A DNA stretch of 64,000 nucleotides. Source: Saprospiraceae bacterium. Its GTDB lineage: Bacteria; Bacteroidota; Bacteroidia; Chitinophagales; Saprospiraceae. Below, one piece after another: positions 1 to 8,783 of the stretch. Location of the stretch: the NCBI GenBank assembly GCA_013214355.1, contig JABSSL010000002.1, positions 85,003 through 149,002 of the forward strand, read 5' to 3'. The notes under the pieces are model-generated. The model searched no databases, was not told where the DNA came from, and saw only the letters and a program-made list of their open reading frames with translations. Position 1 is the stretch's first letter. Every line of letters starts with the position of its first letter. Made by a program: the position numbers and the translations under genes.

Positions 1-81
1 GATATTGATAAGCAAGTGCAGAAAACCCTTGATTTCTTGGAAGAAGAGGATCGAAAATTGAAAAAGAAGACACGCGTCTAA
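1..81 (+). CDS. C-terminal end of an unidentified gene (partial)
   Basis: The first 26 codons of frame 1 are open and end at TAA (79-81). The encoded tail is strongly charged, with an acidic stretch (LEEED) followed by a lysine/arginine-rich end (KLKKKTRV). The start lies outside the window. A charged C-terminal tail is typical of a soluble protein or a cytoplasmic tail, but the family cannot be recognised from 26 residues. It could be chance read-through, because no stop is expected in such a short stretch. Confidence 0.45.
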   Translation, partial: DIDKQVQKTLDFLEEEDRKLKKKTRV

Positions 82-423
82 TTGCTTACTGCGAGAAGGA
101 TTCCTTCCTCCCCTGGCAGCTTTTTTACAACCTTTGATTCGATAACAAGTTGTTCGCGAATAAGAGGTTTCAAGGTAGGCTTAGCGGGAAGATGGTGACT
201 TGATTAATCCACCTCTTTACTTTCCCACTCTCAATTCCTAGTTCCTGATTATTACAAGATTCCTAAGTTATGGGATTGATCGGCTGCAAACTGCTGTCAA
301 TTGGACAGTTTTGCAGGAAGAGGTCATACGGAGGTTTCGAAAAAAATCTTATCATTGTTAATGGAGTTAATTAATAATTCTCTCTCCTTTAGACTACATC
401 GCTTAAAATTTACCATATAAGAA
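82..423. other. Intergenic region, no gene seen
   Basis: This is 342 bases between the upstream gene end and the sugar transporter. I see no convincing reading frame or strong hairpin. It presumably holds the promoter of the transporter-amylase pair, but no clear TAnnTTTG box was found. Confidence 0.5.
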
Positions 424-1770
424 ATGTCTTCAATATCCATCAATTCAAAAAAACCTAGACTATCCTTCTGGCAAATCTGGAACATGAGTTTTGGTTTTCT
501 GGGGATCCAATTTGGCTTCGCACTTCAGAATGCTAACGTCAGCCGAATCTTTGAAACTTTGGGAGCCTCTAAAGACGAATTACCCATTCTATGGCTCGCC
601 GCTCCGGTGACGGGCTTACTGATTCAGCCCATCATTGGTTATTATAGTGACCGCACCTGGCATCCAAAGTGGGGCCGCAGGCGACCTTTCTTTGCCATTG
701 GAGCTATTTTGGCTACTATCGCCTTATTCTTGATGCCGAACTCTACGGCGCTTTGGATGGCTGTGATTATGCTTTGGTTAATGGATGCCTCGATCAACAT
801 CAGCATGGAACCCTTCCGAGCCTTCGTTGGGGATATGCTTCCCAATGAACAAAGGACTAGTGGCTTTGCCATGCAGAGTTTCTTTATAGGGATAGGAGCT
901 ATTGTCGCCTCAGCGCTTCCGTACATTTTTACCAACTGGTTTGGAGTGAGCAATGCAGCCGAGCCAGGGACTATCCCAGATTCGGTTAGATGGTCTTTTT
1001 ACTTAGGCGGGATAGCCTATTTTTTGGCCGTGATGTGGACCGTTTTTAAGACGGAAGAATACCCACCTGATGACATTGAAAAATTGAAAGCAGAAAATGC
1101 AGAAGAAGGCATTTGGGATGGGTTGATTGAATCCTTTAAGGGGATTTTTAAGATGCCTAAGACCATGGTTCAATTGTCCTTCGTGCAGTTCTTCTCCTGG
1201 TTTGCCTTATTTGCCATGTGGATTTATACGACTTCTGCGGTGACTAGCCATATTTATGGCACGGAGGATACCACTTCTGCTCTGTATAATGAAGGGGCAG
1301 ATTGGGTCGGAATCTGTTTTGCTTTATACAATGGGATAGCCGCATTTGTAGCATTTTTATTGCCCGTTGTAGCTAAAAAGACAAGCCGAAGAATGACTCA
1401 TCTATTAGCTTTAGTTTGTGGAGCTCTGGGGCTATTGTCTATATACTTCATCACTGATCCAACGATGCTATTGATATCCATGTTGGGTGTTGGAATTGCC
1501 TGGGCTAGTATTTTATCTATGCCTTATGCTATGTTATCCAGTATTCTTCCGGCGGAAAAAATGGGGTACTACATGGGCGTTTTTAACTTCTTTATTGTGA
1601 TTCCTCAAATTGTAGCGGCGGGCATTTTAGGGTTTATCCTAAAGAACTTTTTCGATAATGTTTCTGTATTCGCTCTGGTTATCGGAGGAGTATCCATGCT
1701 AATTGCTGCGGCACTCTGTTTAATTGTAGAAGATAACGAGGAGGATGCTGAACTGATAGTCAGTGAATGA
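424..1770 (+). CDS. MFS sugar transporter, SLC45-like (maltose/sucrose type)
   Basis: A 448-residue inner-membrane protein with about twelve hydrophobic segments, the usual major-facilitator length. The loop after the second segment carries the MFS signature in the form DRTWHPKWGRRRP (about residues 76-88), the arrangement seen in SLC45-like sugar:proton symporters, and QNANVSRIFETLGA near the N-terminus also fits that group. A GH13 amylase lipoprotein follows 66 bases downstream on the same strand, so the likely substrate is maltose or short maltodextrin released by that enzyme (inference). Sucrose or another glucoside cannot be excluded. The start is the first ATG after an AT-rich leader without a Shine-Dalgarno, as is usual in Bacteroidota. 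Confidence 0.85.
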   Translation: MSSISINSKKPRLSFWQIWNMSFGFLGIQFGFALQNANVSRIFETLGASKDELPILWLAAPVTGLLIQPIIGYYSDRTWHPKWGRRRPFFAIGAILATIALFLMPNSTALWMAVIMLWLMDASINISMEPFRAFVGDMLPNEQRTSGFAMQSFFIGIGAIVASALPYIFTNWFGVSNAAEPGTIPDSVRWSFYLGGIAYFLAVMWTVFKTEEYPPDDIEKLKAENAEEGIWDGLIESFKGIFKMPKTMVQLSFVQFFSWFALFAMWIYTTSAVTSHIYGTEDTTSALYNEGADWVGICFALYNGIAAFVAFLLPVVAKKTSRRMTHLLALVCGALGLLSIYFITDPTMLLISMLGVGIAWASILSMPYAMLSSILPAEKMGYYMGVFNFFIVIPQIVAAGILGFILKNFFDNVSVFALVIGGVSMLIAAALCLIVEDNEEDAELIVSE

Positions 1771-1836
1771 TGGCCTCAGCAGGCCAGATTTGTTAGGCTA
1801 GAGGATATGATCTTTGTTATTGTTTAAAAGTCTTTC

Positions 1837-3513
1837 ATGAACTCACATAAATACTTAATCGCTAGTCTTCTATTCCTATTGACAGCTTGTGGTACCCTTA
1901 AGAATGGGGGAGTCCCCAAAGTGCCAGATGGGGAGACAGCTATTTCCAATTTTTGGAAAAATGCAACGGTTTATTTCCTATTAGCTGACCGATTTAATAA
2001 TGGAGATCAAACCAATGATTTATCCCTAAATCGAAAGAAAGATGGCGCTGTGTTACGGAGCTTTGAGGGAGGAGATCTTAAGGGGATCACCCAAAAAATT
2101 GAAGAAGGCTATTTTGATAAATTGGGTGTAAATGCCATTTGGATGACGCCGGTTGTGGAACAAATTCATAGCTCCACAGATGAAGGGACGGGGAAGACCT
2201 ATGCTTACCATGGATATTGGGCAAAGGATTGGACCAGTGTAGATCCCAATTTTGGTACAGAACAGGACTTCGCGGCCTTGGTGGCTGCAGCCCACCAAAG
2301 AGGCATTCGAGTTTTAATGGATGTGGTTATCAATCATACCGGACCGGTTACCGATTTGGATACACAGTGGCCCGATAGTTGGGTACGTACCGAGCCTGCC
2401 TGTAGATATCAGGATTTTGAATCTACGGTTTCCTGCACGCTAGTCGAGAATTTGCCAGATATCAGAACGGACAGTGATACAGCTGTTGAACTGCCGCCTT
2501 TCCTGAAAGAAAAATGGGCAGCAGAAGGGCGGTTAGCAGCAGAAGAAAAAGCATTAGATGCCTTTTTTGAAAAAACGGGTTATCCACGAGCCCCTCGATT
2601 TTATATCATTAAGTGGTTGACCGATTGGATTCGCAAATACGGGATTGATGGTTTCAGAGTGGATACGGTAAAACACACCGAAGCAGGAATCTGGAAAGAG
2701 CTAAAAGAAGCTTGCCGACAAGCTTTCTTTGAATGGAAGGCCGCAAATCCTTCCAAGGTATTAGATGAGGAAGAATTTTATATGGTAGGAGAGGTGTATG
2801 GATACCAAATAGAGGCAGAAAAAATGTATGATTATGGTGATAGAAAAGTGGACTTCTTTGCCAACGGTTTTGAAAGCTTAATCAATTTTTCTTTCAAATA
2901 CGATGCTACCAATACCTATGAAAGTCTATTTAGCAAGTACAGTGAAATCCTAAATAAGGATAGCATGCAAGCTGTGGGTGTATTAAATTACTTGACTTCT
3001 CATGATGATGGAAGCCCTTTTGACCCTCAACGGGTGAAAAGCCATGAAACCGCTACCAAGTTAATGTTAGCACCAGGCGCAGCGCAGATATATTATGGAG
3101 ATGAAACAGCTCGCCCACTGATTGTTGAAGGAGCAAATGGAGACGCCAATCTACGTTCCTTCATGAATTGGGCGGACCTGGATAAACAGTCCTACAAAGA
3201 CCTGTTAATGCATTGGCAAAAACTAGGGCAGTTTAGAAAGAACCATCTGGCAATAGGTGCGGGTCAGCATCAGCAATTGCAAGCAACTCCCTACCTTTTC
3301 AAAAGGACACTTCCCGGAAATAAGAAGAAAGAAGACAAAGTCCTAATCGGTTTAGACTTGGACAAGGGGGTTAAGAATATCGCTGTTTACGACACTTTTA
3401 AAGAAGGTGCCAAGGTCAGAGATTTTTATTCGGGAACCGTGACTAAAGTTGAAGACGGCAAAGTTCGGATCGATAGTCCTTTTGAGATTGTCTTGATTGA
3501 ATCAGCTAAATAG
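1837..3513 (+). CDS. Alpha-amylase family (GH13) lipoprotein
   Basis: A 558-residue secreted glycoside hydrolase. The signal peptide ends in a lipobox (LLTAC, Cys18), so it should be membrane-anchored in the envelope. The four GH13 regions are visible: DVVINH (162-167), GFRVDTVKH (272-280, nucleophile Asp276), GEVYG with acid/base Glu319, and TSHDDG (387-392) with the stabilising Asp. Region IV reads SHDD rather than the common NHD, as in several cyclomaltodextrinase-like or periplasmic GH13 proteins. It probably hydrolyses alpha-glucans or maltodextrins and feeds the transporter just upstream (66 bases, likely one operon). Exact specificity is unknown. A stretch around 190-245 between regions I and II is the expected variable B-domain. 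Confidence 0.9.
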   Translation: MNSHKYLIASLLFLLTACGTLKNGGVPKVPDGETAISNFWKNATVYFLLADRFNNGDQTNDLSLNRKKDGAVLRSFEGGDLKGITQKIEEGYFDKLGVNAIWMTPVVEQIHSSTDEGTGKTYAYHGYWAKDWTSVDPNFGTEQDFAALVAAAHQRGIRVLMDVVINHTGPVTDLDTQWPDSWVRTEPACRYQDFESTVSCTLVENLPDIRTDSDTAVELPPFLKEKWAAEGRLAAEEKALDAFFEKTGYPRAPRFYIIKWLTDWIRKYGIDGFRVDTVKHTEAGIWKELKEACRQAFFEWKAANPSKVLDEEEFYMVGEVYGYQIEAEKMYDYGDRKVDFFANGFESLINFSFKYDATNTYESLFSKYSEILNKDSMQAVGVLNYLTSHDDGSPFDPQRVKSHETATKLMLAPGAAQIYYGDETARPLIVEGANGDANLRSFMNWADLDKQSYKDLLMHWQKLGQFRKNHLAIGAGQHQQLQATPYLFKRTLPGNKKKEDKVLIGLDLDKGVKNIAVYDTFKEGAKVRDFYSGTVTKVEDGKVRIDSPFEIVLIESAK

Positions 3514-3572
3514 GACAGAAAAGAGAAAGGGGCCGGAAGTAAATTGCTTAGTGAATTACTCCCGCCTCCTTA

Positions 3573-4460
3573 TTATTTACTATCTATCTTCTTGGGGATA
3601 CCAGGTAGGGGATAGAGCTCTTCTTCCTCAAATCCGCCAAAGGTAAATTCCTTGATGGTAAACTGATGGAAATACTTGTCCAGCGATTTTTTCTTCACTA
3701 CTCCATCATCCAACAAGATGGGCATTTTGAAAGGAACTTGAAAGCCCTCAATAGCTCTATAATCTTGATAGGCAATGGACCCATACTTATGTCGGGTTAA
3801 AGCACTATTGTTGTCCCGCAAGGTGTAGATGCAGTAATCCACTAAGTGTGTATCCGTATTTATCCACAATACATACTGATCAAAGTTGGAGTTGGCCGTT
3901 TCACTGCTCCAAGTGGCGAAGATGAGATCGTACGTTTGACCTTTCCATTTCCGCTGACCATAATATCGCTTGATCGGGGCGTGATAGAGGCGATAAGGGA
4001 GTTCGAGGAAGTAATGGAATACCACCAAACCAAATTCTAATTTGTTGAATTTATCCCCCGTATCCGCATTTTGGATATTGGGGCTGTCCTTTACTTTTTC
4101 GTAATACACCCAGGATTGCAAGCCGATCAGGTCACCCTCTTTTTTCCCATCCAAGAACAGAGCGCTCCCGTCAAAGGTGTTGAAGTTATGTCTGAACAGG
4201 AAATTGGTGGTTTTATCAGGCCATATCTTGGCTAGCCCGCCGATCCAACCTGGCCAATGATCCGTAGCTTTAAACTGGTATAGGTTTTTCTGCTGTAGTA
4301 CCTCAAAACCCTGCGCTTCAATCACTTCCTGAAGCTTGGTCATGGCAATGCGCTCAGATTCAGGGATGGGTAGGTTTGAATGCTCGCTAAGATCTGCCAT
4401 CTTACAAGAAGAAGCCACTAGCAATAAACCTAGATAAAGACTGCATTGGATGTTTTTCAT
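3573..4460 (-). CDS. Hypothetical lipoprotein, 295 aa
   Basis: The signal peptide ends in a lipobox with Cys19 (LVASSC), so a membrane lipoprotein is likely. The rest is rich in beta-type segments with many aromatic residues (GLQSWVYYEKV, YDLIFATWSS, QYVLWINTDTHLVDYCIY). The pattern of a strand-rich protein with a 'YDL-F-TW... LWI---T-LVDY' succession recalls LolA/LolB-like or outer-membrane lipoprotein-sorting folds, but I do not recognise a named family. It is convergent with the amylase gene and stands alone. Confidence 0.75.
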   Translation of the reverse strand: MKNIQCSLYLGLLLVASSCKMADLSEHSNLPIPESERIAMTKLQEVIEAQGFEVLQQKNLYQFKATDHWPGWIGGLAKIWPDKTTNFLFRHNFNTFDGSALFLDGKKEGDLIGLQSWVYYEKVKDSPNIQNADTGDKFNKLEFGLVVFHYFLELPYRLYHAPIKRYYGQRKWKGQTYDLIFATWSSETANSNFDQYVLWINTDTHLVDYCIYTLRDNNSALTRHKYGSIAYQDYRAIEGFQVPFKMPILLDDGVVKKKSLDKYFHQFTIKEFTFGGFEEEELYPLPGIPKKIDSK

Positions 4461-4631
4461 GATTATCTTTTTGCTGTAAGTAGCAGGATTTACAATTCAT
4501 AAAATTGATATTTTACGCCAAGTTGCTAAGCATGACTTGGAGAATGGTCTTGCCTACAGTTCAAGGGTGAAAAAGTCTATGCCTCTTTGTAAATTCACGG
4601 AACATTAATCTCCAACTGGTAAAAGCCATTT

Positions 4632-5069
4632 ATGCTAGTAGAAAAACCCATACATTCCGATTTTTTGTATTACCTGAAGGATAAGGATCAAGCCTTGATT
4701 GAGCTTTTTACCGCATTAAGAAGCTTTATCTGGAAGCTACATCCTGAGGCGAATGAATTGCTCTATCACACCCATGCCCTGACTGCTGTCTTCACTGTAT
4801 CCGAAAAGCTTTCTGATGGGTTTTGTCATATTCCCATTTACACGGAGCATCTGAACTTGGGCTTTAATAAAGGAAGCTTGTTGGATGACCCCCACAATTT
4901 GTTGGAGGGGACCGGAAAGTGGATTCGACATATTCCAGTAAGAAGTGAGGCGGATTTTCGTCAAAATGGAGTCGAGGAATTAGTCCAGGCAGCTATTGCT
5001 CTCGCGCAGGAGGATCAAACGAAGCCTGGTAAAAAACAGGGGCAAAGTATTTCGAAGATCAAACGATAG
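4632..5069 (+). CDS. DUF1801 (YdhG-like) domain protein
   Basis: A 145-residue cytoplasmic protein. Residues about 15-125 fit the DUF1801/YdhG-like fold: an N-terminal helix (ALIELFTALRSFIWKLHPEANELLY), then strands (ALTAVFTVSEK, FCHIPIYTEHLNLGFNKGS), a glycine-turn (LLEGTGKWIRHIPV) and a final helix (VEELVQAAIALA). The last 20 residues are a basic tail. Family members are small proteins of unknown biochemical role, some annotated as iron-chaperone-like. The gene is followed after 146 bases by an MBL-fold hydrolase on the same strand; no functional link is evident. Confidence 0.75.
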   Translation: MLVEKPIHSDFLYYLKDKDQALIELFTALRSFIWKLHPEANELLYHTHALTAVFTVSEKLSDGFCHIPIYTEHLNLGFNKGSLLDDPHNLLEGTGKWIRHIPVRSEADFRQNGVEELVQAAIALAQEDQTKPGKKQGQSISKIKR

Positions 5070-5215
5070 CTTTATAGGTGACAATGAGGCAGTTTCCGCA
5101 GATGGGAAAAGGGAACTATTCAGTGCAGATGAAGATTTATTTCTGTGGAACGATCATGAGGCAAGTTCATTAAAGGACTTGATGAGACCCTTAAACAGAT
5201 TCAAATATTTAGAAA

Positions 5216-6097
5216 ATGGGAGCAGGTCAATTCACAATTACAGCTTACTCTACCGCACTTTTCTCTACTTGGTTTTTCATCGAGGAACTAGGCCTCTTGT
5301 TAGATGCTGGTGACGGTGTGTCTGCGGGCCTTTTACAGAAGAGTAGAAAAGTAAAGCAGGTGTTTATTTCTCACGCCGATCGGGATCACCTGACGGGGCT
5401 TCTTCAGTTTAATCAGTTAAATGCCCGCCCGGGCTTCCCTATCATTCATTATCCGGCAGACAGCGGCTCTTTCCCCGCTTTGGCAGATTTTGGTGGCAAG
5501 TTTGATCATCATGTACAATTGGCGGTCTGGGAGCCTTTGCGGCCAGGAGATGAGGTGGTTTTGAAAAAAGACATCAGCGTGCAGGCCATCCGCAATGGGC
5601 ATGTCCAAGCCCCAGACGATAAAAGCAAAAGTCTTAGTTTCAAGGTTCTACAGAAAAAACGAAAAATTAAGCCTGAATTTGCGGATCTAGAAGGGAGTGA
5701 AATTGCGCGATTAGCCAATTCGTTAGGTAGAAATTTTATTTCAGAAGAGAACCAAGAAACCTTATTAGGGTATTCCGGAGATTCACCCGTAGAGGAATAT
5801 GAGCGGTGGGACCATACGCCAATTTTAATCCATGAGGCTACCTTCTTGGATGATTCAACTACTATGAAAGAAACGGCCAACAAACATGCTCGCCTGGATG
5901 AGGTAATGGAAATGGTCGCTTCAATAAATGTTGGTACCTTGATACTTAGCCATTTCTCGTCTCGCTATTCTCCGGCAGAGATTGATGAGGCTATTTTGCG
6001 GGAATGTAAAGCGCACAAAATTGACATTCCCGTATATCGGGTATTGCCCGGACAAGTGCATCGCGATATTTTGGCGCAAGATCCAATTAATGCCTAG
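5216..6097 (+). CDS. RNase Z-like metallo-beta-lactamase-fold hydrolase
   Basis: A 293-residue cytoplasmic MBL-fold protein. Metal-binding motifs in order: SHADRDH (52-58), a His in IRNGHV (129), SGDS (187-190), HEATF (206-210), KHARLDEV (His224) and LSHFSSRY (His246). The last three are arranged as in RNase Z/ElaC. In the first motif the second histidine of HxHxDH is an aspartate (HxDxDH), which changes one zinc ligand. The usual length for RNase Z is about 305 residues. It may be a tRNase Z relative or a phosphodiesterase of the same superfamily. The ATG at 5216 follows an in-frame TAG two codons upstream, so the start cannot lie further out. Confidence 0.8.
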   Translation: MGAGQFTITAYSTALFSTWFFIEELGLLLDAGDGVSAGLLQKSRKVKQVFISHADRDHLTGLLQFNQLNARPGFPIIHYPADSGSFPALADFGGKFDHHVQLAVWEPLRPGDEVVLKKDISVQAIRNGHVQAPDDKSKSLSFKVLQKKRKIKPEFADLEGSEIARLANSLGRNFISEENQETLLGYSGDSPVEEYERWDHTPILIHEATFLDDSTTMKETANKHARLDEVMEMVASINVGTLILSHFSSRYSPAEIDEAILRECKAHKIDIPVYRVLPGQVHRDILAQDPINA

Positions 6098-6217
6098 TAG
6101 GAATAGGTGGAATTAGGAGCCGATTTGATACTACTAGGAAAAGACTTCAAAGAAATACTTGCATTTCTGCCCTAAAAGGGATTTAATTGCCTGAGAATCG
6201 GCTTAATAATCATTCCT

Positions 6218-7315
6218 ATGCGCTTTTTGTCCCAATTTTTTGGTGGTAGAGAAAGAGAAATTCAAACCTATGAAGACTTTTGGAGTTGGTTTCAAAAGAA
6301 AGAAAAGACATTCTTCAAGGCCGTAAAACAGCATTCAAGAATTGAAGAAGATTTCTTTGATCATCTCTCGCCAAGATTGGATCAGCTGAAGGAGGGGTTC
6401 TTCTTCCTAACGGGAATGTATGATGAAAAAACGGTGGAGTTGGTACTTACCCCTGATGGCAACATCAAGAACATCATTTTTGTAGAGGAATTAATTGCAG
6501 CCGCACCCCAGATTCGGGGTTGGAAGTTTACCGCATTGAAGCCCGCAGTAGATATAGAAGGATTGAGCATTAGTATGTCGGGGCATGAGTTTGATAAGCA
6601 AAAATTGTTCTTTTTTTCAAATGAACATGCCGAGTACCCGGATGAAATTGACATTACCTTGGTCCATCAAGACTATACCGAAGAAAATGAAAAAACCATT
6701 ACTAATGGGAGCTATATTTTCTTGGACAATTTCTTGGGGGAATTAGATTTTGTTACCAAAATCGACAGCATTGACGTGCAAGGTCCCAATGATGACCACC
6801 CTCCTTTGGTACCGATCGGAAAACTGAAAGACTTTTTACGTTGGCGCCAAAAGGAATTCATTGAAAAGTACGAAGGCACTCGCTATGCTACCGAAAATGA
6901 TGAATACACTCTGTTTGAGGCCGAGCTGGAATCGGGTAACGTATTGGTGGCTTCTATGAATACCGATCTATTGCGTTGGGACAAGAAAGCTTCACACCCA
7001 TGGATCCTTTACCTCGAACTCCCCTATGATGGCCAGTCTCGCAACGGCATGCCGGACGAAAATATTCAAGAACTACTCACCTCGATTGAAGAGGCCGCAA
7101 TGAAAGAATTGAAAGACAGAGAGGGCTATTTAAATATCGGTCGACAGACGGGAGAAAACACCCGAAAGCTATACTTCGCTTGTAAAGACTTTAGAAAACC
7201 GTCGCTCGTCGTCCATGTACTCCAACAACAATTTGGAGACCAGATCGCCGTCGACTTTGATATCTATAAGGATAAGTATTGGCAATCCTTTAATCGCTTC
7301 AAAAAGAGCTATTAG
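6218..7315 (+). CDS. DUF695-like domain protein, 365 aa
   Basis: A soluble acidic protein with no signal peptide. The N-terminal part (1-180) contains alternating strands and helices (TGMYDEKTVELVLTPDGNIKNIIFVEELI, YPDEIDITLVHQDYTEEN). The C-terminal part (about 215-360) resembles DUF695: WILYLELPYDG, then a helix, then GYLNIGRQTGENTRKLYFACKD and a short Asp/Tyr-rich end (DFDIYKDKYW). DUF695 proteins have no established function. The gene stands alone; the next gene downstream is a small membrane protein 65 bases away. Confidence 0.7.
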   Translation: MRFLSQFFGGREREIQTYEDFWSWFQKKEKTFFKAVKQHSRIEEDFFDHLSPRLDQLKEGFFFLTGMYDEKTVELVLTPDGNIKNIIFVEELIAAAPQIRGWKFTALKPAVDIEGLSISMSGHEFDKQKLFFFSNEHAEYPDEIDITLVHQDYTEENEKTITNGSYIFLDNFLGELDFVTKIDSIDVQGPNDDHPPLVPIGKLKDFLRWRQKEFIEKYEGTRYATENDEYTLFEAELESGNVLVASMNTDLLRWDKKASHPWILYLELPYDGQSRNGMPDENIQELLTSIEEAAMKELKDREGYLNIGRQTGENTRKLYFACKDFRKPSLVVHVLQQQFGDQIAVDFDIYKDKYWQSFNRFKKSY

Positions 7316-7380
7316 TACTGTTGTTCATCTTCTAATAGCAACGAAAGTGAGCACGATACATCCAATAAACTACCAAGCCT

Positions 7381-7599
7381 ATGTTTGATCGAAATAGTAA
7401 AGAAGGAAAGAATATTGAAATCAGTTTAGGACTATTAGTGGGGTATATACTAGCAGGTCTGATTAATTCTTGGGCCACTGGTACCCCTTTGAAATCCTCC
7501 TTTTTAGATGAGAAGATAATCACCGCCATTGCTGGAATTGGACTGACCTTATTTATTTACCACTGGAATAAGAACAAAGCCATCAAAGAAGAGGAATAG
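7381..7599 (+). CDS. Small two-helix membrane protein (unknown)
   Basis: A 72-residue protein with two hydrophobic segments (about 15-33 and 46-62), the second ending in a basic-acidic tail (WNKNKAIKEEE). I do not recognise the family. Codon use and the positive-outside/negative-tail layout are compatible with a real small membrane protein. It sits directly upstream of a deleted DUF418 gene, so it may also be a lone survivor of a once larger locus. Confidence 0.5.
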   Translation: MFDRNSKEGKNIEISLGLLVGYILAGLINSWATGTPLKSSFLDEKIITAIAGIGLTLFIYHWNKNKAIKEEE

Positions 7600-7651
7600 A
7601 TCATCTTATCCTGCCTATCAATTAAAATGTACGAGCATTAGCACAATTGCC

Positions 7652-7882
7652 ATGGAAAACCTCCAAACGTCAGCTTCTATTTCTATGCCTGAGGCACCTT
7701 CTACTGCCCAACCCGTTAAGGACAAAGAACGCATTGAATCCTTAGACCTACTGCGTGGCTTTGCCATGCTAGGAATTCTCTTGATAGTAAGCCCGATTTG
7801 GCTCAAGTATTATCGCTTTGGCCCCTTGGAATGGCTATGGAGGAGCCTCTCCTATCGGAAACTACAGCCCATGCGGAGATAA
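7652..7882 (+). pseudogene. DUF418 (YeiB-like) gene with large in-frame internal deletion
   Basis: The 76-residue frame joins the two ends of a DUF418 membrane protein. Residues 30-45 are the classical N-terminus (RIESLDLLRGFAMLGILL), and from about residue 47 the sequence is the classical C-terminus (WLKYYRFGPLEWLWRSLSYRKLQPMRR). In intact members, normally about 350-420 residues, these motifs lie some 300 residues apart. The join is near base 7786, just after the first hydrophobic helix begins. The frame is kept across the join and the natural stop is present, so a short hybrid peptide could still be made. Function of the full family is unclear (predicted transporter/acyltransferase-like membrane proteins). 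Confidence 0.75.
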
Positions 7883-7997
7883 CTGGCTCCCTAAAAGCAC
7901 GATTATTCACCCGCGTAGCAGGGGATTGAAGTTTTCGGCGTTCGAATCCTTAGATGTTTGATTTCTTGCTTCGTTTATTGAAAAATAGGAAATCAGA

Positions 7998-8591
7998 ATG
8001 TACCGACTGTTTTTACCCTTACTTTTACTGTTAGGAGCATGCCAGCCTAATAGCTCTAGACTGATTGACATTGATGGAAATAGTTACCCCACTAAAGAAC
8101 TGGGAGACCTCCTATGGATGACCGAAAACCTTCGCGTTACGAAGGATGCTTCAGGCAAGGCTATCACCTACTTCCATCCAAATGACGATCCAACTCAGAC
8201 TAAAGCTTATGGCTTATTATATGATTACCCGACCGCTTGCCAGGTCTGTCCAGAAGGTTGGCGTTTACCGACCAATGAGGATTGGGAGAATTTACTGGTC
8301 CTTGGCGAGGATGATATAGCCCCACTTTGGAAAGATGTTGATTATTGGCCTGCCGAGGAAGGTACCAATAGCACTGGTTTTTCGGTCCGTCCTACGGGCT
8401 ACGGGAATAGCGGCGAATTTGATAATGGTTTCGGAGAAAAGACCTTATTCATGTCCAAGACTAAGGACAATGAGCATGATATCTGGACCTATATTTTTGA
8501 AAAAGGTAAAAGCTCGATCCGGAAGGCACCACAGCATCCCACCTATGGGTTTTCGGTGCGTTGTGTAAAGGGGGGAAAGGACAAAAATTGA
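7998..8591 (+). CDS. FISUMP-domain lipoprotein
   Basis: A 197-residue lipoprotein: signal peptide with lipobox Cys15 (LLLGAC), then a single FISUMP (Fibrobacter succinogenes major paralogous) domain. Diagnostic motifs are IDIDGNSYPTKELGDLLWMTENL (about 24-46), YGLLYDY (72-78), CPEGWRLPTNEDW (83-95) and the C-terminal GFSVRCVK (184-191). FISUMP domains are common on secreted proteins of Bacteroidota and Fibrobacteres; their role is not established, though a C-type-lectin-like fold is assumed. No partner gene is obvious. Confidence 0.85.
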   Translation: MYRLFLPLLLLLGACQPNSSRLIDIDGNSYPTKELGDLLWMTENLRVTKDASGKAITYFHPNDDPTQTKAYGLLYDYPTACQVCPEGWRLPTNEDWENLLVLGEDDIAPLWKDVDYWPAEEGTNSTGFSVRPTGYGNSGEFDNGFGEKTLFMSKTKDNEHDIWTYIFEKGKSSIRKAPQHPTYGFSVRCVKGGKDKN

Positions 8592-8783
8592 TATCCTAAG
8601 TTTTACTTGTGTATGCCGAATTAAACCATTGGGCTCAAGATTCTCTTCGATTTAGTGTTGCTTTCAAGACGAAGATGTCTTACCTTTCAAGCATAACAAC
8701 TACTGCACTCAGATCGACATTTTCTCACGGGAAATGACTGGGCCCCGTCTTCTGGCCGCCCATTCTATTTCAAAAGATATGTC

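Noticed and set aside
4996..5313. A 105-codon plus-strand frame covering the end of the DUF1801 gene and the start of the MBL gene.
   Set aside because: It overlaps two better-supported genes in other frames and has no recognisable domain.
7883..7997. The text gcgttcgaatcc, resembling a tRNA T-loop.
   Set aside because: No anticodon arm, acceptor stem or CCA-side complement can be drawn around it.
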